Positions 7,569 through 14,667 of a DNA stretch of 21,584 nucleotides are shown in pieces. This DNA comes from Oceanicaulis sp. Lineage in GTDB: Bacteria; Pseudomonadota; Alphaproteobacteria; Caulobacterales; Maricaulaceae. The stretch covers positions 1-21,584 of the forward strand of contig RKRX01000135.1 of NCBI GenBank assembly GCA_007571185.1, read 5' to 3'. Every line of letters starts with the position of its first letter. Position 1 is the stretch's first letter. Position numbers and translations under genes: made by a program. The notes under the pieces were generated by a model that saw nothing but the letters and a program-made list of their open reading frames with translations, ran no database searches and was not told the origin of the DNA.

Positions 7569-9089
7569 ATGTCTGACAATGCCGCAATGCGCCGACGCTT
7601 GGGGCTTCTGACCGGGTTGGCCCTGGCGATTCTGATTCAGTTCACTCCCGTGCCTGAAAGCCTGGACCGTTCGGCCTGGCTGCTAGCTTCCCTGGCGGTG
7701 ATGATGGCCTGCTGGTGGGCGACTGAAGCCATTCCCATCGCCGCTACCGCCCTGGTTCCGCTGGCGGTGTTTCCCGTGGCGGACATTCTCACCACCCGCC
7801 AGGCCGCCGCTCCTTATGCCGATCCGATCGTGATGCTGTTGCTGGGCGGATTCATCGTGGCGTTGGCGATTGAACGCTGGAATCTGCACGCCCGCATTGC
7901 GTTGAATATCGTGGCCGCGTTCGGTTCGCGCCCTATTCTGATGATGCTGGGTTTCATGACCGCCACCGCGCTGTTGTCCATGTGGATATCCAACACCGCC
8001 ACCACATTGATGATGGTTCCCATCGCACTGAAAGTGGCCGAAGCGCTCAAGGATGAGGGCGTGGATGCCGCCCAGTTCACCCCGGCGCTAATACTGGCTG
8101 TGGCCTATTCAGCTTCGGTGGGCGGCATCGCCACACCGGTGGGCACGCCCACAAACTTGATCGCCATGGGTTTTCTGGATCGGGAGTTCAGCACCGCCAT
8201 CAGTTTCCCCCAATGGATGATTGTGGGCCTACCCGCCGCCCTTGTAATCATTCCCGCCATCTGGCTTATTCTCAGTCGCTGGGTATTCCGAGTGAACGGG
8301 CGCGCACCCAATGGGGCCGGGCGCGCCATTATTCTCGAACAGAAATCTGCTCTGAACGCGATGACCGCTCCTGAAGTGCGCGTGGCGCTGGTCTTCGGAA
8401 CCGTAGCGCTTTTGTGGATGGGGCGCACCCTGCCCGGTTTCCTGATCGGTCAACATGACACGGTGGTTGGCTGGAATCCATTGCTGGCCTGGATCAGCAT
8501 CCGGCTTGATCTACCCTTCACCCTGGCGCTGGGAAACGCCCAGATCGCCATGGCCGGCGCGCTGGTCATGTTCCTGATCCCGGCGGGCGGCAAAGGTAAT
8601 AAAAGCCAAGCGTTGATGGACTGGCCCAGCGTGTCCCGCCTGCCTTGGGAGGTGATCTTGCTGTTCGGCGGCGGACTGTCGCTAGCCTCGGCCATTCAGG
8701 CCACGGGGTTGGCGACCTGGATCGGTTCACACCTTGAATGGGTGTCCGCCCTACCCCTGCCGCTGACTGTGCTCATCCTGGCCTTGATTGTGGTGTTCCT
8801 GACCGAGTTGACCTCTAACGTGGCCACCGTCTCAGGCTTTCTGCCCGTGCTGGGCGCTGTGGCGGTCAGCGTGGGAACACCGCCTGAGTCCCTGATCGTC
8901 CCCGTAGCACTGGCGGCTAGCTGCGCCTTCATGTTGCCGGTGGCCACCGCACCCAACGCCATCGTCTATGCTTCGGGTGCGGCCAGCATGAACCAGATGA
9001 TCAAGGCGGGTTTCCGAATCAATCTGGTCGCAGCGCCATTGATCGCTTTGGTGTCTGGCCTGTTCAACGCGATAGCGTTTCCAGGTTAG
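7569..9089 (+). CDS. SLC13/DASS family anion:sodium symporter
   Basis: This inner-membrane transporter takes up di- or tricarboxylates (or sulfate) with sodium; the exact substrate is not readable. The protein has 506 residues, and hydrophobic segments fill most of its length (about 11-12 helices). The two signature Ser-Asn-Thr-type substrate/sodium motifs are present: MWISNTATTLMMVPIALK near residue 140, and ELTSNVATVSGFLPVLGA near residue 415, where Thr is replaced by Val. Other family marks are WWATEAIPIAATALVPL near residue 45, and PVATAPNAIVYASG. The ATG at 7569 has AGAGGGA about 5 bases upstream; the frame is open a further 52 codons, but that part overlaps the zinc-finger gene and is not transporter-like. 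Length agrees with bacterial relatives such as VcINDY (about 460) plus a short N-terminal extension. Confidence 0.92.
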   Translation: MSDNAAMRRRLGLLTGLALAILIQFTPVPESLDRSAWLLASLAVMMACWWATEAIPIAATALVPLAVFPVADILTTRQAAAPYADPIVMLLLGGFIVALAIERWNLHARIALNIVAAFGSRPILMMLGFMTATALLSMWISNTATTLMMVPIALKVAEALKDEGVDAAQFTPALILAVAYSASVGGIATPVGTPTNLIAMGFLDREFSTAISFPQWMIVGLPAALVIIPAIWLILSRWVFRVNGRAPNGAGRAIILEQKSALNAMTAPEVRVALVFGTVALLWMGRTLPGFLIGQHDTVVGWNPLLAWISIRLDLPFTLALGNAQIAMAGALVMFLIPAGGKGNKSQALMDWPSVSRLPWEVILLFGGGLSLASAIQATGLATWIGSHLEWVSALPLPLTVLILALIVVFLTELTSNVATVSGFLPVLGAVAVSVGTPPESLIVPVALAASCAFMLPVATAPNAIVYASGAASMNQMIKAGFRINLVAAPLIALVSGLFNAIAFPG

Positions 9090-9095
9090 CAGGTT

Positions 9096-9123
9096 AGGGG
9101 GTGACAGGTCATGATCGCCCCCT
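9096..9123 (+). terminator. Possible hairpin after the symporter gene
   Basis: AGGGGG (9096-9101) pairs with CCCCCT (9118-9123), and a small inner TGA/TCA pairing is possible in the 16-base loop. It starts 7 bases after the stop codon. No T-run follows, so it is a weak intrinsic terminator at best. It is also the natural left edge of the next gene block. Confidence 0.35.
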
Positions 9124-9213
9124 TGGGCACGCTGCGCGGGACATGTCCACGCACTCGGCCGATGCTCTCGTATTCTCAATCCTCACATGCACCGGGTCAG
9201 GACTCCACACACC

Positions 9214-9225
9214 GCGCAATTGCGC
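9214..9225. repeat. Perfect 12-base palindrome in the leader of the glycosylation block
   Basis: GCGCAATTGCGC is its own reverse complement. It lies 30 bases upstream of a candidate -35 box (9255) and about 90 bases before the first gene of the block, where an activator or repressor dimer could bind. Binding is inference. The rest of the 226-base gap 9090-9315 shows no gene. Confidence 0.4.
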
Positions 9226-9254
9226 AACTCACCAATGCCGCCTAGGATGCGGAA

Positions 9255-9284
9255 TTGACGTCATCAACGCTTGGTATGCATAGA
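9255..9284 (+). promoter_or_regulatory. Candidate promoter of the 9316-15942 gene block
   Basis: TTGACG (9255-9260) with an 18-base spacer to CATAGA (9279-9284). The -35 is good, the -10 is only 3/6. Position is right for the first gene, whose ATG is about 25 bases beyond the expected transcript start; GAGGG (9302-9306) serves as ribosome-binding site. Confidence 0.35.
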
Positions 9285-9315
9285 CTGCAACCAGCCGGAT
9301 TGAGGGAAAGAGGCG

Positions 9316-10281
9316 ATGTTGCAGCCGTATGGCGCTGGCATACTGGGGCATACGGGTTTTGTCGGATCGACGATTGCGCAAGATCTCCCAACCGCGCAGA
9401 CCTTCAACTCCCGTAATGTGCTCGACGCCGAGAGCATGTCTTTTGAGACGCTCTATTGCGCCGCTGCACCCGGATCCATGTTCGAAGCGAACAAATATCC
9501 CGAGCGAGATGCAGAGCGCATTGATGCATTGATCACTTCGCTGTCCCGGATGCAGGCCGGACGCTTTATCCTGATCTCGACGATCGCCGTTCTCGACACC
9601 TTTGACGGGGGCTATACCGAGGCGGACTCCCGCTATCAGGAAAACACGCCATACGGCGTCAATCGCCGAAGGCTGGAAATCGCTTGCCAGGCCCATTTCC
9701 CCCGTTGCCTGGTGGTGCGTCTGCCAGCCCTGTTCGGACCCCGGCTGGCGAAGAATTTTGTCTTCGACCTGATGAATCCGATGCCGACAATGCTGAACGC
9801 GCAAGCCTATCACACACTCGAAACCGGTCTTCCAGAATCGCTCTTGCCATCGCTTGAAGCGATCTATGCCCCCGACGCCGCCCTCGGCATGCATGTGATT
9901 GACCGCATGGCGCTCGGGGCGCTGCGTGATCGTCAAGCCCTCACAGCTGAAGCGGATCGGTTGGGAATAAACGCCGTGATGTTCCACAATAGAGAGACAA
10001 CCTATCAATTTTATGGTATGTCAAGTCTGGTCGCAGACATTGATCTTGCTTTGAACGCCGATCTGGACGTTTTGCATCTTGCCACAGCGCCCCTGACGAC
10101 AGCCGAGATATACCGGACCCTCAAGGGAGCGGAGATGCCTGAGACCTGCGGGCGGGTCCATGCCGAAGATATGCGAACGCTCCATGCCGGGCTCTGGGGG
10201 AAAGAAGGGTCTTACATCAGCAGTTCCGAAGATGTTCGTGAAGCGCTCACGCGATTTTATCACGCCGAGATGGAGAGCTGA
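9316..10281 (+). CDS. SDR-like NAD(P)-dependent sugar epimerase/dehydratase family protein
   Basis: This is a cytoplasmic Rossmann-fold protein of 321 residues, distantly like extended short-chain dehydrogenases. The dinucleotide-binding loop GILGHTGFVGS is at residues 8-18. A typical beta-strand ILISTIAVLDT lies near residue 90, and PYGVNRRRLE at 112-121 occupies the place of the Tyr-x3-Lys catalytic pair, but the lysine is arginine (Tyr113, Arg117). After VVRLPALFGP near residue 130 comes the usual substrate domain (NFVFDLMN). The C-terminal 120 residues do not resemble a standard epimerase closely. It is first in a tightly packed plus-strand block, 4 bases before the next start. A role in making or altering a sugar nucleotide or sugar acid for the later glycosyltransferases is inferred from context; the reaction is unknown. 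Confidence 0.75.
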   Translation: MLQPYGAGILGHTGFVGSTIAQDLPTAQTFNSRNVLDAESMSFETLYCAAAPGSMFEANKYPERDAERIDALITSLSRMQAGRFILISTIAVLDTFDGGYTEADSRYQENTPYGVNRRRLEIACQAHFPRCLVVRLPALFGPRLAKNFVFDLMNPMPTMLNAQAYHTLETGLPESLLPSLEAIYAPDAALGMHVIDRMALGALRDRQALTAEADRLGINAVMFHNRETTYQFYGMSSLVADIDLALNADLDVLHLATAPLTTAEIYRTLKGAEMPETCGRVHAEDMRTLHAGLWGKEGSYISSSEDVREALTRFYHAEMES

Positions 10282-10285
10282 CCTG

Positions 10286-11140
10286 ATGCAGTTTGCCGTC
10301 TCGAACATCGCGTGGGCGACTTCAGACCGCATCGCCGCCTATGCGCGTCTTGCACGCACCGGTTTCAGCGGGCTGGAGATTGCGCCGGGACTTTTTTTCG
10401 CCGAAAGCGAGGATGTTTTCGCGCCAACCGAGGTCGAATGTGCAGCCGCCCTGGGCGAGATTTCGGCCCACGGACTGAATCTGGTGTCGATGCAATCTCT
10501 GCTCTTTGGCGTTCCGGGGGCGGATCTGTTCGGGGACGCTGATAGACAGGCGGCGTTTTCCCGCGGGCTCGAAAGAACCATCATCCTAGCTGCCCGTCTG
10601 GAGATTCCCAATCTCGTGATGGGTTCACCCAAACAGCGTATCCGACCCGAAAGGATGGACCCGCGGACCGCAATGGACCGCGCCCTTGAGATATTCATAC
10701 CCTTGGCGGACGCGGCGGCGGCGGCCGGGACTAGAATCGCCATGGAATGCAACCCGGTCGAATACGGAACAAACTTCCTCACGACGCCGGACGATACGCT
10801 GGCCTTCGTACGTTACGCCGCACACCCGGCGATCAGTCTGAATTTCGACGTCGGCGCCGCCCATCTCACACAGACCTTCAACCAGGTGGAGAATCTTCTG
10901 GAAACCGCCGCCGATGTGATCAGCCATGTTCACATCAGCGAACCCTTTCTTGCTCCGGCGCCAGCCGATCCTGCGGGCGCCGGGCGCGTACTGCGCACGC
11001 TGCGCGAGATTGGCTATGATCGCGCCGTTTCTATCGAAATGCGGCGTCCGGAGGATGGCCTTGATGGACTCGACATGGCTTTGCAGAACCTTGCCGCCGC
11101 GCGCGACATCCATGCAGTGTCAACGATAGAGAGCGAGTGA
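10286..11140 (+). CDS. Sugar phosphate isomerase/epimerase-like TIM-barrel protein
   Basis: This is a 284-residue protein of the xylose-isomerase-like TIM-barrel superfamily (AP_endonuc_2). The four metal ligands of the D-tagatose/D-psicose 3-epimerase type are all placed correctly: Glu154 (AMECNP), Asp188 (LNFDVGAAH), His216 (HVHISEP) and Glu251 (SIEMRRP). An active divalent-metal isomerase, epimerase or dehydratase is therefore likely, though the substrate is unknown. The N-terminus FAVSNIAWAT is typical of the family's first strand. The ATG at 10286 has GGAGAG about 9 bases upstream inside the previous gene's end; the gap to that stop is 4 bases, which indicates one transcript. It is the second enzyme of a presumed sugar-building trio with the SDR-like and FAD proteins. 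Confidence 0.82.
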   Translation: MQFAVSNIAWATSDRIAAYARLARTGFSGLEIAPGLFFAESEDVFAPTEVECAAALGEISAHGLNLVSMQSLLFGVPGADLFGDADRQAAFSRGLERTIILAARLEIPNLVMGSPKQRIRPERMDPRTAMDRALEIFIPLADAAAAAGTRIAMECNPVEYGTNFLTTPDDTLAFVRYAAHPAISLNFDVGAAHLTQTFNQVENLLETAADVISHVHISEPFLAPAPADPAGAGRVLRTLREIGYDRAVSIEMRRPEDGLDGLDMALQNLAAARDIHAVSTIESE

Positions 11141-11142
11141 GC

Positions 11143-12189
11143 ATGTCGCAGCTGCGGGATGATATTCTGGTCTCTGTTTGCCTCTCTGATGCCCACAATC
11201 CTGCACCAGCGCGCGCCTGTCTTGAACACCTGGCCGATATGCTGAAGACCCGGTATCGCTATTGGGAAATTCTGGTCGTGAATGAAACTGGCCATGAGAC
11301 TGGCTTCGAGGAGATGCTGATCGCTCTGCCCAATTTGCGTTATCTCTCGGTTGCGCGGGGCCTTGACAACAACCAGCGCCGTGTGGTGGCGGCATCCGAG
11401 GCGATCGGTGATATTGTGGTGATCACGTCCCTGCACGAGGTCGCCTCCATGGATATACCCGCCATGATCGAGCAGGCGCATGCAAACAGCGCGGTGATCC
11501 TCGGCCTGCGTCAGGCGACAGCCGCTGTCGAGCCTGTGATCATTGCGCTTGGCCGGGCAAGCGGTTTCCAGGCTAGCACCAAAGACATGCAAACAGCGGC
11601 TTTTCCACGCGCAGCGCTCAATCGCCTCCTTGACCATCCAAACCCCGTGCTTGCACTGCGATTTCCGCCACGCGACACTTCCCTCACGGTTTTACGTCAG
11701 GCGCAGCAGCGCAGGGAATTCACCGCGGCGACGCACCCGCCTGGCTTTCTCTCACGCATGTCCACCCGGTCCGACTTGCTCATGCGGATGGTCACCGAGG
11801 CCGGTCCGTCGCTGCTCAGCGCAGTCGCCCTGTTTTCTGTGGTGATTTTTGTTGGCGCCTTTCTGTTTGCGCTCTACGTCGTGATCGTCTACCTGACCGG
11901 GGCAGGGACTGCGGAAGGCTGGGTCACCCTTTCATTCGCCATTTCGGGGATGCTTGGCTTTGTGAGCATAGCTCTGTTCGCCATTTCCGTCACCCTGCGC
12001 AAAATGGCTGAGATCATTCGCGGCAGCGCAACCGATCACCTGATCACCGAACGCAGCTCGGTTGATCTTTTCAGCAGCGTCGCCCACGCCCTGAACGTCG
12101 ATACCGACGACAGCCTCCGCCAGGACACGCCGGAAGAGACGCTTGCAGCGCATGCCCCACCCGCTCAACAGGGAAAGGAAGGCGGATGA
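11143..12189 (+). CDS. GtrB-like GT2 protein with two membrane helices, catalytic motifs lost
   Basis: This 348-residue protein has the shape of polyprenyl-phosphate glycosyltransferases (GtrB/DPM1 type). An N-terminal GT-A domain (ILVSVCLSD..., YRYWEILVVNE, LRYLSVARGLDNNQRRVVAASEAIGDIVVI) is followed by two C-terminal transmembrane helices (about residues 220-250 and 258-285) and a cytoplasmic tail. The usual DDGSxD is here NETGHETG, and the metal-binding DxD after the VVI strand reads TSLHEVASMD. Both catalytic acidic motifs are absent, so it is probably not an active transferase. It could be a structural or regulatory partner of the intact GT2 domain encoded two genes later (inference). 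The ATG at 11143 lies 2 bases after the previous stop; a GTG at 11137 is also in frame. Its end overlaps the next gene by 4 bases (ATGA). Confidence 0.75.
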   Translation: MSQLRDDILVSVCLSDAHNPAPARACLEHLADMLKTRYRYWEILVVNETGHETGFEEMLIALPNLRYLSVARGLDNNQRRVVAASEAIGDIVVITSLHEVASMDIPAMIEQAHANSAVILGLRQATAAVEPVIIALGRASGFQASTKDMQTAAFPRAALNRLLDHPNPVLALRFPPRDTSLTVLRQAQQRREFTAATHPPGFLSRMSTRSDLLMRMVTEAGPSLLSAVALFSVVIFVGAFLFALYVVIVYLTGAGTAEGWVTLSFAISGMLGFVSIALFAISVTLRKMAEIIRGSATDHLITERSSVDLFSSVAHALNVDTDDSLRQDTPEETLAAHAPPAQQGKEGG

Positions 12190-13361
12190 ATCCGTCGCGC
12201 AACGTGGACTATTTCGTCATCGGCGGCGGTTTCTATGGTTGCTGCCTGGCTCTGTATCTGCGTTCAGCCAGCCGTGACATAGTCCTGGCGGAGGCGGGCG
12301 ACGCCATCATGACCCGCGCGTCTCGAGTCAATCAAGCGCGGTTGCATTCCGGCTTCCACTATCCCCGCTCGATGATGACGGCGCTCAAATCGCGAAAGCT
12401 CTTCCGGCGGTTCGCCGAAGACTTCCCCGACGCGATCGTTTCAGACTTCCAGATGCTCTACGCTGTGGCCCGGCGGCTCTCCAGGGTCTCGGCCAACCGG
12501 TTCTACAAAATGTTCGAGCATATGGGAGCGCCCATCACTCCGGCGTCGCCGGGTGAAGCCGCCCTGTTTGACGACCGCCGGATTGAGGCTGTGTTTCGCG
12601 CCGACGAATATGCATTCGATTACACGGCGCTCGCACGGGGTCTGGAATCGCGCCTCCACGCAGCGGACCTGGATTTGAGGCTTGGAACGGAAGTCCTCTC
12701 GATCGAGGATGACCCCGAAGCTTCCCGGGCCATCGTCCACCTCTCCGATGGCGGCGCGGTCCATGCGCGCCACGTCTTCAATACCACATATTCACAGATC
12801 AATCACGTACTCAGGCAATCGGGACTTCCCCTGGTGAAACTGAAGCACGAGGTGACCGAGATCGCCCTCGTCGACCCGCCAGAGGAGATGGACGGATACG
12901 CCGTGACTGTCATGGACGGCCCGTTTTTCTCACTCATGCCCTACCCTTCTGCGGGCAAGTACTCGCTGACTCACGTACGCTATACCCCGCATATAAGCTG
13001 GGCGGACCAGACTCACCTCATGTCACCCTACGCCATCTTTGCGGGGACGCCTCTGAGGAGCCGGCTGAAACATATGGTTCTCGACGCTGCACGCTACATG
13101 CCCTGTATCGACGGCGTCAGTGGCGGGCAATCACTATACGACGTCAAGACTGTTCTGTTGAAGAACGAGGGCGATGATGGTCGCCCCATTCTTGTTCACG
13201 AGAAACCCCGGGGGGGGCGGGTGACTTCAGTCCTTGGCGGCAAGATCGATAATATTTACGACCTGTTTTCACATCTGCGCAGCACACACCCGCAACTCAC
13301 GCAGGCCCATCTTGACTATGTTGTCTCAGACAGAAAACGCCGGATCGCAGCCTCGGCGTGA
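12186..13361 (+). CDS. FAD-dependent oxidoreductase, DAO family
   Basis: This is a flavoenzyme of 391 residues with the N-terminal FAD-binding loop YFVIGGGFYGCCLALYL (Gly-x-Gly-x2-Gly) at about residues 9-25, then the acidic end of strand two in IVLAEAGD. The stretch SRVNQARLHSGFHYPRS near residue 45 matches the second FAD contact of D-amino-acid oxidase/glycerol-3-phosphate dehydrogenase-like enzymes. The C-terminal GGRVTSVLGGKIDNIYDLF corresponds to the closing FAD contact. Substrate is unknown; oxidation of a sugar, polyol or amino-sugar is inferred from its neighbours. It starts by ATGA overlap with the GtrB-like gene and its last 44 bases overlap the GtrA-GT2 gene, so translation is probably coupled on both sides. 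It appears complete, with no signal peptide. Confidence 0.85.
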   Translation: MNPSRNVDYFVIGGGFYGCCLALYLRSASRDIVLAEAGDAIMTRASRVNQARLHSGFHYPRSMMTALKSRKLFRRFAEDFPDAIVSDFQMLYAVARRLSRVSANRFYKMFEHMGAPITPASPGEAALFDDRRIEAVFRADEYAFDYTALARGLESRLHAADLDLRLGTEVLSIEDDPEASRAIVHLSDGGAVHARHVFNTTYSQINHVLRQSGLPLVKLKHEVTEIALVDPPEEMDGYAVTVMDGPFFSLMPYPSAGKYSLTHVRYTPHISWADQTHLMSPYAIFAGTPLRSRLKHMVLDAARYMPCIDGVSGGQSLYDVKTVLLKNEGDDGRPILVHEKPRGGRVTSVLGGKIDNIYDLFSHLRSTHPQLTQAHLDYVVSDRKRRIAASA

Positions 13362-14574
13362 ATTCCTGCGCTACAGCGCCGCTGTCGGGTTCGGTCTGAT
13401 CGCGGACCTGGCCGCTGCGCGCACCGCATTGGCTCTCGGCGTCCAGATTGAATTGGCGGCCGTCATCGGGGTCGCTATTGGCGCGGCGTTCAGCTATGTT
13501 CTACTGGAGTTCTGGGCCTTTCCCGGTTCAAAGACCGGGACCGCCGTCGCACGCCCGGTGCGCTATCTGGGGGTTCTGTGCATCACCATGGCGGTCAGGG
13601 CTGGAACTGTTTGGATTGTAGGCTCTGCAACGCCAGACCAAACCCCGCCGATGATCATACTCGGCGCTGCCGTCGCGGTCTCTTTCTCTGTGAATTTCCT
13701 ACTTTCGAAAAACTGGGTGTTCGCCGCCGCAACCCATCACTCCAGACCCAAAGAAAAGGTATTCATGTATAATGATTCTTCCACCATAGATGATACGGAT
13801 TGGGAAATACCCGAATTCGAATCTCTGCAATTATCGCCGAAACGGCATGACGCGGTGCTGGTCATTCCAGTTCTCAATGAGGGTGAGCGCATACAGAACC
13901 AGTTGCGAACCCTGGCTTCGTTCAATCACGCGGTCGACGTGGTCATTGCCGATGGCGGTTCAACCGACGGATCCCTCGAAGCCGGATTCCTCGGTGAAGT
14001 TGGCGTGCGCGCCCGGCTTACAAAAATCGGCCCAGGAAAGCTGAGCGCACAGCTTCGGATGGCCTATGCGTGGTCGCTGCGGCAAGGTTACAATAGCATT
14101 CTTACCGTCGATGGAAACGGAAAGGATACAATGGAGTCGATCCCTTTGTTCCTAGAGAAGATTGCCGAGGGTTACGACTATATCCAAGGGTCACGTTACC
14201 ATCCTGACGGCGAACATGAAAATACGCCGCTTGAGCGCACGCTGGCCAATCGTCTGATCCATGCGCCTGTACTCAGCCTCGCTTCACGCATCAGGCTTAC
14301 AGACACCACAAATGGTTACCGCGCTTATTCTGCACGCTTTCTTTTGGATCCGCGCGTTCGACCCTTCCGCGAGGTCTTCGTGGCCTATGAACTTTTGTTC
14401 TACCTGACCGTGCGAGCTGGACAACTGAACATGCGCGTAACAGAAGCACCGGTGGGGCGGCGCTATCCTGGGACCGGAACAACACCTACAAAAATAACCG
14501 GTTTCATGGGAAAACTGCACGTTCTCAAACAAACCGTTTTGGCCGCGTTTGGCGGCTATAAACCAAGGAATTAG
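13318..14574 (+). CDS. GtrA flippase-like domain fused to a GT2 (DPM1-like) glycosyltransferase
   Basis: This is one continuous 418-residue frame. Residues about 14-140 are a GtrA domain with four membrane helices (REFLRYSAAVGFGLIADL..., ending VNFLLSKNWVFA), thought to flip polyprenyl-linked sugars. After a linker rich in acidic residues, residues about 175-400 form an intact GT2 domain: AVLVIPVLNEGERI, ADGGSTDGS, the metal site TVDGNGKD around Asp265, then QGSRYHPDG, TDTTNGYRAYS and EAPVGRRYPGTG. No membrane helices follow the GT2 part. Fusions usually run GT2 then GtrA; here the order is reversed. An internal ATG at 13765 with AAAGG upstream could produce GT2 alone. The start ATG lies inside the FAD gene, 44 bases before its end. 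Likely function: load a sugar on polyprenyl phosphate and move it across the membrane. Confidence 0.85.
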   Translation: MLSQTENAGSQPRREFLRYSAAVGFGLIADLAAARTALALGVQIELAAVIGVAIGAAFSYVLLEFWAFPGSKTGTAVARPVRYLGVLCITMAVRAGTVWIVGSATPDQTPPMIILGAAVAVSFSVNFLLSKNWVFAAATHHSRPKEKVFMYNDSSTIDDTDWEIPEFESLQLSPKRHDAVLVIPVLNEGERIQNQLRTLASFNHAVDVVIADGGSTDGSLEAGFLGEVGVRARLTKIGPGKLSAQLRMAYAWSLRQGYNSILTVDGNGKDTMESIPLFLEKIAEGYDYIQGSRYHPDGEHENTPLERTLANRLIHAPVLSLASRIRLTDTTNGYRAYSARFLLDPRVRPFREVFVAYELLFYLTVRAGQLNMRVTEAPVGRRYPGTGTTPTKITGFMGKLHVLKQTVLAAFGGYKPRN

Positions 14575-14667
14575 ATTTATGGACGTGAGAGATAGATCAA
14601 TTAAAGTCATTCAAGATACGCGACTCTGTTGCGACGAGAGGCAAACTCCACAAGGGAGGGGAGAGTC

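Noticed and set aside
9229..10008. 259-residue minus-strand frame opposite the SDR-like gene
   Set aside because: Shadow of the plus-strand coding frame; the Rossmann motif is on the plus strand and operon spacing supports that gene.
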